Assembly (NCBI RefSeq): GCF_900142075.1 | Contig: NZ_FQZO01000006.1 | Span: 62,001 to 126,000, forward strand | DNA: 64,000 nucleotides | Direction: 5' to 3' | Source of the DNA: Clostridium amylolyticum | Lineage (GTDB): Bacteria; Bacillota; Clostridia; Clostridiales; Clostridiaceae | Part shown: positions 28,897 to 37,818 of the stretch, in pieces | How positions within the stretch are numbered: the stretch's first letter is position 1 | Layout: every line of letters begins with the position of its first letter | Position numbers and translations under genes: made by a program | The notes under the pieces: model-generated | Databases searched by the model: none | Told to the model about the DNA's origin: nothing | Seen by the model: the letters and a program-made list of their open reading frames with translations, nothing else

Positions 28897-29976
28897 CTAT
28901 ATTTCACCTATACCTTCGTTAATAGCTTTAAGGAGATCTACCTCCGTAACCTTGGTTTTTATTTTACACTTCCCAAAATCTTCTAACAAAACAAATCTAA
29001 TTTCTTCATCATTTTTTTTATCTCTTTTCATTATGGAAATAAATTCTTCTATATTGTTTATATTATAATTATAATCAATTCCTAGTGTAAAATACATTTT
29101 TAAAAGCCTATTATAAATATCCTTTGAAAGGGACAACTTATATTCAGATAATTTAACAGCTATTAACATTCCCAGTGCTACTGCTTCTCCATGCATTATA
29201 TTAAAATTTGATATTATCTCTAAGGCATGGCCTGCTGTATGTCCAAAATTTAAAACATTTCTTTTGTTTTCATCTTTAAAATCTTCATTAACTATATGCA
29301 TTTTAATCTCTAAACATTTTTGTATTATGTATAGCAATGTTTCTTTGTCCCTATTAATTATACTTTGAATATTCTTCTCTAAAAACGCAAAAAAATCTTT
29401 ACTATATATTAATGAATACTTTATAACCTCACATATTCCATTAATGTAATTTCTATTATCCAATGAATTTAATGTTTCCAAAGGGATAAAAACTGCTGTA
29501 GGATTATAAAAACTTCCCAGGATGTTTTTAATTTTACCATAATTATACCCTACTTTTCCACCTACAGAGCTATCAGTTTGCGAAATAAGGGTAGTTGGTA
29601 CATTAATATATTTCACCCCCCTCATGTAAGTAGAAGCTGCAAAGCCTACAATATCGCCCAGGACTCCACCACCCATGGCTACAAGGGTGCTATCTCTATG
29701 AATATTCTTTTCTATTAGAAAATCATATATAAGAGTAATAGTTTCATAATTCTTATTTTCTTCTTTTATATCTATGGCCAATATTTCACAGCGGCTTTCC
29801 TCCACAAACACATGAATAAATTCACTATAAATATCATAAACATTTCTATCCACTATTAGTACATTGCGTTTTTCTTTAACTATTAATTTATTAATGTCAC
29901 TTAATACATCTTTTAAATAATATTTAATGGTTATATCATAATTACCTGAGATTTCTTTTAACTTACATTGAATCAT
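28897..29976 (-). CDS. aroB: 3-dehydroquinate synthase
   Basis: This NAD- and metal-dependent enzyme cyclises DAHP to 3-dehydroquinate. Motifs are VAMGGGVLGDIVGFAAST, PTTLISQTDSSVGGK, the metal His in FGHTAGHALE and HGEAVALGM. I prefer the ATG at 29976 (GGAG nine bases upstream, 359 aa) over an in-frame TTG at 29991. aroB and aroF form a pair separate from aroQ/aroK. Confidence 0.96.
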   Translation of the reverse strand: MIQCKLKEISGNYDITIKYYLKDVLSDINKLIVKEKRNVLIVDRNVYDIYSEFIHVFVEESRCEILAIDIKEENKNYETITLIYDFLIEKNIHRDSTLVAMGGGVLGDIVGFAASTYMRGVKYINVPTTLISQTDSSVGGKVGYNYGKIKNILGSFYNPTAVFIPLETLNSLDNRNYINGICEVIKYSLIYSKDFFAFLEKNIQSIINRDKETLLYIIQKCLEIKMHIVNEDFKDENKRNVLNFGHTAGHALEIISNFNIMHGEAVALGMLIAVKLSEYKLSLSKDIYNRLLKMYFTLGIDYNYNINNIEEFISIMKRDKKNDEEIRFVLLEDFGKCKIKTKVTEVDLLKAINEGIGEI

Positions 29977-30030
29977 AATAATCAACTCCAATGTATATAA
30001 TATTTAATTACGAGAGAATAATCAAGTAAA

Positions 30031-30062
30031 CAAAAAAAAATCTCACTGGGAGAGTGAGATTA
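30031..30062 (-). terminator. Terminator after divIVA
   Basis: On the minus strand AATCTCACT pairs with AGTGAGATT around a CTCCC loop, followed by nine Ts. The divIVA stop codon is at the foot of the stem. Confidence 0.92.
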
Positions 30063-30656
30063 TTTGTTTGCAAAAAAACTTTTTATAGTATTAAGATCAT
30101 CATTATGCAAATTATCTTCTTCTATGTACTCATTTTTATCTTGTTCTTGTATTTCTTTCTCTTCAATATCCTCTTGAACTAATTCACCTATGTTATAATT
30201 TTTTACAAGGTCTTTTTCTAAGTCTTCGAAAGTCTCCATTTGAGCATTAATAAAGTTTCTATACTTTGCTCTAAACTTAATAAACTCTTGTCTTACCTTA
30301 TCATACTCATCATTAATAGATACCACATCATTATGAGCTTTATCTATAATCTTTTGGGCAGTTTCATTGGCATTTTTTATCACCATATCAGCTTCTTTTT
30401 GCGCGTTGGCCCTTGCTTGCTCTGAAGCATTTTGAGCTAATAATAGAGTGTTTTGAATAGTGTTTTCTATTTTAGTATAATGATCTACTTTCTCATTAAT
30501 TGATGACACCTTTTCTTTAAGCAAGGAATTTTCCTTATAGATAGCTTCGTACTCCTCCACTATCTTATCAAGGAACTCATCCACCTCGTCAGGATTATAA
30601 CCTCTTAAACCTCTTTTAAATTCTTTGTTATTTATATCCATTGGAGTTAATCTCAT
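30060..30656 (-). CDS. divIVA: Cell-division/polarity protein DivIVA
   Basis: The N-terminal membrane-binding motif LTPMDINNKEFKRGLRGYN and DEVDEFLD are the DivIVA signature; a coiled coil covers about residues 25-155 and the C-terminus is acidic. DivIVA binds curved membrane at poles and septa. I start at the ATG at 30656 (AAGGGGTGG upstream); an in-frame GTG lies three codons earlier. It ends the yggS-sepF-yggT-ylmH-divIVA run. Confidence 0.95.
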   Translation of the reverse strand: MRLTPMDINNKEFKRGLRGYNPDEVDEFLDKIVEEYEAIYKENSLLKEKVSSINEKVDHYTKIENTIQNTLLLAQNASEQARANAQKEADMVIKNANETAQKIIDKAHNDVVSINDEYDKVRQEFIKFRAKYRNFINAQMETFEDLEKDLVKNYNIGELVQEDIEEKEIQEQDKNEYIEEDNLHNDDLNTIKSFFANK

Positions 30657-30668
30657 TACTACCACCCC

Positions 30669-31442
30669 TTATATGTATTTCTGAATTTTTACAACCTGTC
30701 TATCACTTTTAGTGTTTTTAATGGTATCTTCAATGTAAAACTTGCCATAGCCTCTAACAGTTATAGTAGAATTGCTTTTTATAAATTCACTCTTTTCTCT
30801 GGTTTCCATATAATCCACTAAGACTTTTCCTTGATCTATAAGTCTTATAGCCTCCGACCTTGAAATGTTGCACATAGAACTTAAAAAGTTATCCAGCCTT
30901 CTAGATGTTACAATTATGTCCATGCTTTTCTTATTAACCTTTGGTAAAACAGTTAAATCATCCAAAAGTTCAACTTTGCAAGGATTTTTTCCAACTGTTT
31001 CAAGATTATAAAGCAAATAATCAGAAATATCCTCCACCACTGCAACATACGCTTTATCATTATCTACAATAATATCGCCTATTACATCTCGCTCTATTCC
31101 CAAGGATAATAATGCTCCAAGATAGTCCCTATGATTCAAGGTCTTAAACTTGGACTTATTGGTTATCCTTAAAACCACTGCTGGTATCTTTTCTCCCTTT
31201 TCATAATTAAATATAAATATTCTACGCTCCGCTTCCTGAAAGAAGCCTTCTGCAATATAAGGAACATTATTATTCACACAGTACTTTTCCAGGGAATGCC
31301 AGTACTGTGGTGTCAAAAATATTCTCAAAGGAGAAATGTTGTTTGTTTTTTCAGATATTAAAAACTTTTCATATATTCTAGAGATAATATCTTCTTCAGC
31401 TTTAAATGGGAATATTTTTATAAAATTTTCTTTTATTATCAT
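30669..31442 (-). CDS. ylmH: YlmH, RNA-binding S4 protein
   Basis: YlmH is an S4-domain protein that binds stalled 50S subunits in the ribosome quality-control pathway. The C-terminal S4 domain carries VTSRRLDNFLSSMCNISRSE and the preceding globular part carries YLGALLSLGIERDVIGDI. Length is 257 aa. It lies between yggT and divIVA, the conserved sepF-yggT-ylmH-divIVA order. rqcH of the same pathway is elsewhere in this window. Confidence 0.93.
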   Translation of the reverse strand: MIIKENFIKIFPFKAEEDIISRIYEKFLISEKTNNISPLRIFLTPQYWHSLEKYCVNNNVPYIAEGFFQEAERRIFIFNYEKGEKIPAVVLRITNKSKFKTLNHRDYLGALLSLGIERDVIGDIIVDNDKAYVAVVEDISDYLLYNLETVGKNPCKVELLDDLTVLPKVNKKSMDIIVTSRRLDNFLSSMCNISRSEAIRLIDQGKVLVDYMETREKSEFIKSNSTITVRGYGKFYIEDTIKNTKSDRQVVKIQKYI

Positions 31443-31446
31443 AATG

Positions 31447-31704
31447 CTATATCAATGATAAAACTATTCTTTTTATAAAATCTAAAAGTATTATTGCAAA
31501 AATTGGTGAAAGATCAAACATCAAATTTGGAAATAGAGATCTTTGAATCTTTTGAAAAGGCATTAATATAGGCGCCGTCAAACTATTTATAAAGCTTTTT
31601 ACTCCAGATAAAGTACCTGGAGGCACATATGACAATATCACATCTATGATAATTGCATATTGGATTACATCAAACAACATTCGTATTATATTAAAAAGTA
31701 AAAT
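31447..31704 (-). CDS. yggT: YggT family membrane protein, apparent AUU start
   Basis: This small protein has two membrane segments and the family motif VILSYVPPGT. The first ATG (31680) lies about 31 bases beyond a strong ribosome site, TAGGAGGAG (31719-31711), and would delete the N-terminal hydrophobic residues. An in-frame ATT at 31704, eight bases after GGAGG, restores a typical YggT N-terminus (ILLFNIIRMLFDVIQYAIII). No ATG, GTG or TTG lies between the upstream in-frame stop and 31680. I give the ATT start (85 aa). YggT is implicated in division and osmotic tolerance; function is not settled. Confidence 0.8.
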   Translation of the reverse strand: MLLFNIIRMLFDVIQYAIIIDVILSYVPPGTLSGVKSFINSLTAPILMPFQKIQRSLFPNLMFDLSPIFAIILLDFIKRIVLSLI

Positions 31705-31721
31705 AATATTCTCCTCCTAAC

Positions 31722-32180
31722 TTATTTATTCCAGTTAAACATACCTTTTGAGCTAAGTTCACTCTTTAACTCTTTAGTAACCTCAACATTGGAAGGAGAT
31801 AAGATGTAAACACCTTTTTCTATTTCTTGGAACTCTCCGCCTAGTGCATAACAAGCACCACTAACAAAGTCTAATAATCTTTGTGCAATTTTTATATCAA
31901 GGCTTGTTGTATTGATTACTACTATTTTTCTATTCTTAAGATCATCGCATACTTCAGTAGCCTCAGCAAAATCTAAAGGTCTTATTATGGAGACTTTTGC
32001 TGAAGTAGCTGTATGAATATTAACTACCTTACTTTGGCCCCTTTTACTAGAAGGTATAACAGGTTCAAAATCATCTTGTTCTTCTGTTTCTTCTTCATAT
32101 GCGTCTTCATAATCTTCCATCTCATCATATTCGTCAAGTCCTAAGAACTCTTTCATTTTATTTATCATTTTCGCAGCCAT
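31722..32180 (-). CDS. sepF: Cell-division protein SepF
   Basis: SepF binds FtsZ and the membrane and aligns protofilaments in the septum. An amphipathic N-terminal helix ([14 protein letters not shown]), an acidic linker (about 17-40) and the conserved C-terminal domain ([41 protein letters not shown]) are present. Length is 152 aa. Confidence 0.96.
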   Translation of the reverse strand: MAAKMINKMKEFLGLDEYDEMEDYEDAYEEETEEQDDFEPVIPSSKRGQSKVVNIHTATSAKVSIIRPLDFAEATEVCDDLKNRKIVVINTTSLDIKIAQRLLDFVSGACYALGGEFQEIEKGVYILSPSNVEVTKELKSELSSKGMFNWNK

Positions 32181-32192
32181 TTATATTCCCTC

Positions 32193-32846
32193 CTATTTAT
32201 TTCTTTTTCCAAAGATACCTTCGCCTACTCTTATTATATTAGAGCCTTCTTCAATAGCTATATTATAATCATTTGTCATACCCATTGATAGATATTTCAT
32301 GTTAATATTCTGGTAATTCTCTACAGAAAATTCATCCCAAAGCTTTTTCATCCTCTTAAAATAGTATCGGCACATTTTCTCATCACCTTTAGGGATAATA
32401 GCCATAAATCCATTAATTTTAACAAATTTGCACTTTTCTATAGCCTTTACAAGCTCCTCCAGATCATTAAGCATTATACCAGCTTTAGAAGTTTCTTCTC
32501 CAATGTTTATTTCAATAAGCATATTAGCAATTTTATTTTTCTTGCCATACTGCTTTTCTACTTCTTCCAGCAATGAAACACTATCTAATGAATGAATAAG
32601 GTATGCTTTATCTACTAGATATTTAACTTTATTCTTTTGTAACTTTCCTATAAAATGCCATCTTACATCTGGAAACTCATCATACTTTTCCATTAGTTCT
32701 TGAACCTTGTTTTCTCCAAAGTCTCTAATTCCAAAATTATACGCTTCTTGCATTTCAGATATACTTCTAGTTTTAGTTACAACCACTAAAGTTACTGAAG
32801 GAGTTAAGTTATGTATTATACTATTTATGTTATCACTTATGTTCAA
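32193..32846 (-). CDS. YggS family PLP homeostasis protein, TTG start
   Basis: This PLP-binding alanine-racemase-fold protein controls free vitamin B6 and amino-acid balance. The PLP lysine is in LVVVTKTRS and FGENKVQE, WHFIGKLQKNK and YLSMGMTNDY are family marks. I start at TTG 32846, five bases after AGGAGAGG, giving MNISDNINSI (217 aa). The ATG at 32873 has no ribosome site and would translate the ribosome site itself. It leads the sepF-yggT-ylmH-divIVA run. Confidence 0.92.
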   Translation of the reverse strand: MNISDNINSIIHNLTPSVTLVVVTKTRSISEMQEAYNFGIRDFGENKVQELMEKYDEFPDVRWHFIGKLQKNKVKYLVDKAYLIHSLDSVSLLEEVEKQYGKKNKIANMLIEINIGEETSKAGIMLNDLEELVKAIEKCKFVKINGFMAIIPKGDEKMCRYYFKRMKKLWDEFSVENYQNINMKYLSMGMTNDYNIAIEEGSNIIRVGEGIFGKRNK

Positions 32847-32912
32847 GATATCCTCTCCTCTTTCAGCTATCATTTGCTTTATCTATTATTAATGATATTC
32901 TCCGTAAAGTGA

Positions 32913-32958
32913 AAATTTCCTTCAACAATTACAAAGTTTTTGTATTATGAAGGAAATT
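32913..32958 (-). terminator. Hairpin between the DUF881 gene and yggS
   Basis: An 11-bp outer stem (AATTTCCTTCA with TGAAGGAAATT) encloses an inner TACAAA/TTTGTA stem. The minus-strand tail is only TTTC, so termination may be partial. Confidence 0.55.
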
Positions 32959-33688
32959 ATTTTACTCTTTTAATATAATTGGTTTTTATAGCTCCTCCTA
33001 TGGAAGGCATGACAATTTCATTGGACGGTTCTATATAAACATTTATTCCTCTATTAATTAATTGTTTGGTATAACTTTCTGACCTATTAAGATAGTTTTC
33101 TAAAACATCTTTATCTCCTATGGCAGTAACCTTGAAAGGTGATGGCAGTTTTACTTTATTTATGCTTATAAAAGCCCAACTGCAGTATATTTCGGAATTA
33201 GGAAGTATTCTTTGATCGTTAATAGATATAGCTTCAGCACCAGCTAGCTTTAGTTCATTAATAATCTGAATCATATCATAATTATGCACGGTTCTTAATT
33301 CTTGAAGATAAGGATCGTCTATACCTAATGTAAATTCCACACTACCATCAGCTATAGTGACCTTTACCCCCTGACCTTTTACCGAGGAATAACCAAGAAG
33401 CATTTCATTTCTCTGTATTTCACCCTTTATATCCTCTAACACCTTTTCATTGGTAGCTGTAGAGGCTCTATACTTTTCTATTTTTCTAACGTTATTTTCA
33501 TACTCATCCCTTAATCCTCCGATTTCTTGATACAACTTATTACGAGTATTAAAAGCTTCTTGATACTGTTTTGCGGTTAATACAATCCTGGTAGTATCAG
33601 TGTCCTCGTAATTTAAATTTATGGCCACTAATACTCCAACAATTAATGTAGCAATAAATATAAAGAATGTAGATGCATTTTTTTTCAT
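32957..33688 (-). CDS. DUF881 family membrane-anchored protein (second copy)
   Basis: An N-terminal membrane helix (about residues 5-23), a coiled coil (about 35-95) and the DUF881 domain (KGQGVKVTIADG, LAGAEAISINDQRI, SPFKVTAIGD) are visible; 243 aa. The function of DUF881 proteins is unknown. With the sbp gene and another DUF881 gene it forms a three-gene unit after ftsQ that is conserved in Firmicutes and Actinobacteria. It starts directly after the sbp stop codon. Confidence 0.9.
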   Translation of the reverse strand: MKKNASTFFIFIATLIVGVLVAINLNYEDTDTTRIVLTAKQYQEAFNTRNKLYQEIGGLRDEYENNVRKIEKYRASTATNEKVLEDIKGEIQRNEMLLGYSSVKGQGVKVTIADGSVEFTLGIDDPYLQELRTVHNYDMIQIINELKLAGAEAISINDQRILPNSEIYCSWAFISINKVKLPSPFKVTAIGDKDVLENYLNRSESYTKQLINRGINVYIEPSNEIVMPSIGGAIKTNYIKRVK

Positions 33689-34039
33689 TTATTCACCTCT
33701 TTGACGAGACTTTGCCTTTTCAATAATTAATCTTCTTATTATAGCAAAATTATCAAATATTCTTCCTCCAAAAACTATTACCGCTGCTATGTATATAGGT
33801 ATACCTAATTTATCTCCAAGATAAGCTAGTGCCGCAGCTAAGGCAGCATTACCAAAGAATCCAGAAATAAAAATATCCGCTTGAAAATTTTTTGATAAGG
33901 ATGCTCTAATTGCTCCAAACACCGAGTCCACACAAGCTAATATAGCTACAGACATATAAGGAGAAAACTTTTCTGGTATATTTATTTTTGCCATAAGGCC
34001 TATTGCAATTCCTATAAGTAAACCTATGAAAGCTATCAT
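33689..34039 (-). CDS. sbp: Small basic protein (DUF1290, Sbp)
   Basis: This 116-residue membrane protein has about four hydrophobic segments. Motifs are LIGIAIGLMAKINIPEKFSPY and ACVDSVFGAIRASL. It belongs to the small basic protein family usually encoded between DUF881 genes near ftsQ/ftsZ; its function is unknown. Both flanking genes abut it closely, suggesting one transcript. Confidence 0.9.
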   Translation of the reverse strand: MIAFIGLLIGIAIGLMAKINIPEKFSPYMSVAILACVDSVFGAIRASLSKNFQADIFISGFFGNAALAAALAYLGDKLGIPIYIAAVIVFGGRIFDNFAIIRRLIIEKAKSRQRGE

Positions 34040-34052
34040 TTAATCACCTCTA

Positions 34053-34769
34053 TTATTTAACTGGTTTCATGAATTCATATTTTGGTATTTTATTATATTT
34101 TAATATTTTTATTTCATCTACTTTTTCATATTTTTTATCATAACTGGATAATGCTTGAAAATCTAGTGCACCATTAAAGGTTAAAGCACTATAAAGATTT
34201 GTTTTATCACCTATGGCTTTTATTACTATCTTTTCCTTAGGGGATATTCTTTCATCATTAATCAAAATATAGTTATTGTTAGATGAACTCTTTATGCCTG
34301 TTTGAAGTGATATCCTTTTATCGTTTATAGAAATAGCTTCCGCTCCAGAAAAGTTCAGCTCATTTATTATATAAACTAGTTCTGTATCTGTAAGGTAGTG
34401 CATATCATTACTAAATACTTGGGATTTTGGTGTAAGATTTAAGACAATTCCTGGTCCTACCACGTCATCAGTACCTATTATCATCCTGGTTTCATCTAAT
34501 TCTTTTTTTATTTCTTTTGTAGCAGTTCCTTCGGTGGTAGCAGCTTCTTCGTATTTTTTTAATTGTTTAGAAAGCTCATCATTCTTTTTTTGAATATCCT
34601 CTTTCTGCTTTTTTAATTGATCTACTTCTGCAACTATATCAGTTCTATCATAGTTATTGGTTACTATTTCTTGGTCTTTACTATTAAGAATTCTAAATTG
34701 ATAGGAAAGTAAAAATCCTAAAATTGCACAAACAAAGGCTAAAGAAATCTGTGATTTAATTTTTATCAT
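34053..34769 (-). CDS. DUF881 family membrane-anchored protein (first copy)
   Basis: It has an N-terminal membrane helix (about 6-25), a coiled coil (about 45-85) and a DUF881 domain (VGPGIVLNLTPK, FSGAEAISINDKRI, VIKAIGD); 238 aa. It shares the AEAISIND-RI core with its neighbour, so the two probably arose by duplication. It directly follows ftsQ after 19 bases. Function unknown; division-associated by context. Confidence 0.9.
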   Translation of the reverse strand: MIKIKSQISLAFVCAILGFLLSYQFRILNSKDQEIVTNNYDRTDIVAEVDQLKKQKEDIQKKNDELSKQLKKYEEAATTEGTATKEIKKELDETRMIIGTDDVVGPGIVLNLTPKSQVFSNDMHYLTDTELVYIINELNFSGAEAISINDKRISLQTGIKSSSNNNYILINDERISPKEKIVIKAIGDKTNLYSALTFNGALDFQALSSYDKKYEKVDEIKILKYNKIPKYEFMKPVK

Positions 34770-34788
34770 GTATTTACCCCCTTTTTGT

Positions 34789-35556
34789 TTATTTTTGAAT
34801 ATAAATTACTGGATTACCACTAAAGCTTACGTCAATATAACCTTTAGATTGGGCATAAGAAGGATTCATCTCAAGAATATTAATAACTTTGTTAATCTTT
34901 TGTTTAAGTTCTTCTTCGTCGCCAACTTTTATAGTGATATTTGCCATATGTATTTGTATGTTTAAAGTATCTGTTAAATCTATGGCATTAACATTTAGAG
35001 GCTTTATAGCTGTATTCATTAAATCTATAAAGTTACTGGTGAAAAACACCATTCTATCATTATCTATAGCTATTTTCCCCGCCTCTTTTTCAGATAACTT
35101 AATGCCCTTCAATTCTATTAAATTTAATCCTGAATCTGTTCTTTTTTCTAGTATATTTAAGTTTTTATCTAATATATAAAAATTATTATCTTCCGAGATA
35201 AAATATTTAGCTTCCCTCTCAGTTACATTAATTATTAATGTGGATGGCAGCTGCCTCTTAATATTTACCTTTTCTATATAAGCATTATTTTGTATTCTTT
35301 CTTTAGTGTCCTTGGTATTAATATATAGTATGTTAGAGGTTTCACTAAGACCTGAACTCTCCACTATATCTTCTGCTGATACTATTTTATTATTCTCCAC
35401 CACTATCTTTTTTACCAGAAAATAATCCGTTTTTAAAGTTAATAAAATCATTATGGCTATAATGAAAATTAAAAACAATATTAACCTTCTTCTAAGAATA
35501 GCTTTTTTTCTTTTTCTAATAAGTTCATTGCTTTTATTAGTGACAATCTTATTCAT
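34789..35556 (-). CDS. ftsQ: Cell-division protein FtsQ/DivIB
   Basis: This bitopic divisome protein has a basic cytoplasmic N-terminus, one membrane helix (about residues 22-40), a POTRA domain starting FLVKKIVVENNKIVSAEDIV and an FtsQ beta domain. It links FtsL/FtsB to the synthase FtsW-PBP. Length is 255 aa. GGGGGA is the ribosome site. Confidence 0.9.
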   Translation of the reverse strand: MNKIVTNKSNELIRKRKKAILRRRLILFLIFIIAIMILLTLKTDYFLVKKIVVENNKIVSAEDIVESSGLSETSNILYINTKDTKERIQNNAYIEKVNIKRQLPSTLIINVTEREAKYFISEDNNFYILDKNLNILEKRTDSGLNLIELKGIKLSEKEAGKIAIDNDRMVFFTSNFIDLMNTAIKPLNVNAIDLTDTLNIQIHMANITIKVGDEEELKQKINKVINILEMNPSYAQSKGYIDVSFSGNPVIYIQK

Positions 35557-35649
35557 AGGTCCCCCATTTTGTTAATATATAATTTAATGATAACATTTTG
35601 TTAACAAAAATTCATTACATTTTAATGACAACTTTATTATAATAATAAA

Positions 35650-35683
35650 ATAAACTCCAAACAAATATTTGGAGCTTATTTTA
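35650..35683 (-). terminator. Terminator after ftsW/spoVE
   Basis: On the minus strand AATAAGCTCCAAA pairs with TTTGGAGTTTATT (one G-T pair), followed by TTATTATT. It begins at the ftsW stop codon, so ftsQ probably has its own promoter in the 127-base gap. Confidence 0.75.
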
Positions 35684-36793
35684 TTAAATATTAACATTAG
35701 TTTGTCTAGATATATTCAACAAAACACCCATAGCCATCATATTAAGTAGTAGTGAAGAGCCCCCGTAACTTATAAAAGGAAGGGGAACGCCTGTTACTGG
35801 CATAGAGCCGGTTACCACAGCAATATTTATAATAGCTTGTATGGCAATTATGGAAGTAATACCTGTAGCAAGTAATGTTCCAAAGGTATCTTTAGCTTTA
35901 TAGGCTATGCTAATGCCTCTCCACACAAATATTACAAATAAGGTTATAATAAACAAGCAGCCTATAAATCCTAACTCTTCTCCAATTATGGAAAATATAA
36001 AGTCATTATGAGGTTCCGGCATGTAATGAGCTTTTTGTCTTGAATTGCCTATGCCTAATCCTATTAGCCCTCCAGAACCTAAAGCATACCAGGATTGAAT
36101 CAGCTGATATCCTTTCCCTGCTGGATCTTTAAAGGGATTAAGAAAATTCAGCACTCTTTCTCTTCTATAATCAGCAGAAAAAGCAAAGAATACTCCTGCT
36201 GCTGCCACTAAAGGCGTTACTATACCAAATAATTGAGAGGCCTTTACCCCTCCTACAAATAGCACTATTAGTGTCACTATCATAATTACCGATGCAATAC
36301 TTAAGTTCTTTTCTTTTAATATCAGTGCCGCATAAAACCCTGAAACCAAAAGATAGGGCAATACCCCATAGGTAAAAGTTTTGATTTTTTCTCCTTTATT
36401 GTCAATGCTATCTGCTAAGTATAAAACCACCACGTATTTAACTAGTTCTGAAGGTTGGAAGCTAAGAGGACCAAGTCTTATCCATCTATGTGCTCCATTA
36501 GTATCAGGAAATAAAAATACAGCTAATAACAAAGGGATACTTAATATCATAAACCATACAGTGTATTTTCTTATTTTATGATAGTCTATAGCCATGGTAA
36601 ATATCATGGCAGTTACAGATAAAAACGCCCACATCAATTGCTTTTTTAGATATAACATAGAGTCATGTTCTTTACCGTAGAGAGCCACGTAGGAACTAGC
36701 AGAATATACCATGACAACCCCCACTGCCAGAAGCAGAAGCATAGTTGAAAATAGCACGAAATCTACCTGTCCCATCTTCTTTCCTTTTTTCAT
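35684..36793 (-). CDS. ftsW: SEDS glycosyltransferase FtsW/SpoVE
   Basis: This ten-helix SEDS protein polymerises lipid II together with a class B PBP. Hallmarks are VYSASSYVAL, the WIRLGPLSFQPSELVKY loop, GLIGLGIGNSRQK, and PLPFISYGGSSLL near the C-terminus. Length is 369 aa. In clostridia this copy is often called SpoVE; vegetative versus sporulation role cannot be told from sequence. It lies next to mraY. Confidence 0.93.
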   Translation of the reverse strand: MKKGKKMGQVDFVLFSTMLLLLAVGVVMVYSASSYVALYGKEHDSMLYLKKQLMWAFLSVTAMIFTMAIDYHKIRKYTVWFMILSIPLLLAVFLFPDTNGAHRWIRLGPLSFQPSELVKYVVVLYLADSIDNKGEKIKTFTYGVLPYLLVSGFYAALILKEKNLSIASVIMIVTLIVLFVGGVKASQLFGIVTPLVAAAGVFFAFSADYRRERVLNFLNPFKDPAGKGYQLIQSWYALGSGGLIGLGIGNSRQKAHYMPEPHNDFIFSIIGEELGFIGCLFIITLFVIFVWRGISIAYKAKDTFGTLLATGITSIIAIQAIINIAVVTGSMPVTGVPLPFISYGGSSLLLNMMAMGVLLNISRQTNVNI

Positions 36794-36814
36794 TAATTAA
36801 CCTCCATCAATTAA

Positions 36815-37786
36815 TTAAAGAGACAAAAAGCCTAATAGGCAAAGTATAACAGTTATAATGGAAAATGTAGAAACAATTTTTGTTTCACTCCATCCTAGCT
36901 GCTCAAAGTGATGATGCAGTGGAGCCATTTTAAAAACTCTTTTACCTGTAAGTTTAAAGGATCCCACTTGAATTATCACGGATAAGGTTTCTATAACATA
37001 TATACCTCCAACTATAACAACTGTTAAAGGCATTTTAAGTAACATGGCTACAGCTCCCACAGCTCCGCCTAAAGCTAAAGAACCTGTATCCCCCATAAAA
37101 ACTCTAGCAGGAAAAGCATTAAACCTTAAAAAACCTAGTAATGACCCTGCTACTATGACACAAAAAATAGATAAGGTATAATGTGTAAGATTAAAACTCA
37201 CAATAGCAAAGAAAGTCATAACCAAAACCGTTATAGAAGATGCTAAACCATCTAACCCATCCGTTAGATTTACTGCATTGGTGGTGGCTGCAAAATATAT
37301 TATAATTAATGGAATATAAAATATTCCAAAATCCCAAGTATATTTAGTAAAAGGCACAGCTATGGAAGTTCCAAGGGTTTTGTAGGAATAATAAGCTAAC
37401 GCACTGGACATTAGCAATAAAAGAATCATTTTTTGCCATGCTCTTAACCCTAAATTATTTTTTCTTATAATTTTTAGTATATCGTCTAAAAAGCCTATTA
37501 TCCCAAAAGCTATTAAAGCATATAATGCCACCATAGCTTCATCGTTGGGTTTTTGAATCATAATAACCATGGCAATGGCAGTGGAAAATATAAAGATAAC
37601 CCCTCCCATGGTAGGTGTTCCTGCTTTTTTCAAGTGAGTTTTAGGTCCATCTTCTCTAATATTTTGTCCAAATTTCATTTTGTGAAGTAAAGGAATAAAT
37701 AAAGGAGCTAAAACAGAAGATATTAAAAATCCCAACGCTACTCCTAATATTAACTTTGGATTTAAAATTGATTGTAAATTATTCAT
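36815..37786 (-). CDS. mraY: Phospho-MurNAc-pentapeptide translocase MraY
   Basis: This membrane enzyme transfers phospho-MurNAc-pentapeptide to undecaprenyl phosphate, forming lipid I. Motifs are [14 protein letters not shown], the catalytic [22 protein letters not shown] and [12 protein letters not shown]. Length is 323 aa, with ten predicted membrane segments. Confidence 0.97.
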   Translation of the reverse strand: MNNLQSILNPKLILGVALGFLISSVLAPLFIPLLHKMKFGQNIREDGPKTHLKKAGTPTMGGVIFIFSTAIAMVIMIQKPNDEAMVALYALIAFGIIGFLDDILKIIRKNNLGLRAWQKMILLLLMSSALAYYSYKTLGTSIAVPFTKYTWDFGIFYIPLIIIYFAATTNAVNLTDGLDGLASSITVLVMTFFAIVSFNLTHYTLSIFCVIVAGSLLGFLRFNAFPARVFMGDTGSLALGGAVGAVAMLLKMPLTVVIVGGIYVIETLSVIIQVGSFKLTGKRVFKMAPLHHHFEQLGWSETKIVSTFSIITVILCLLGFLSL

Positions 37787-37818
37787 ATAATGCTACTCTA
37801 ATGGAGTAGTTCACCTCC

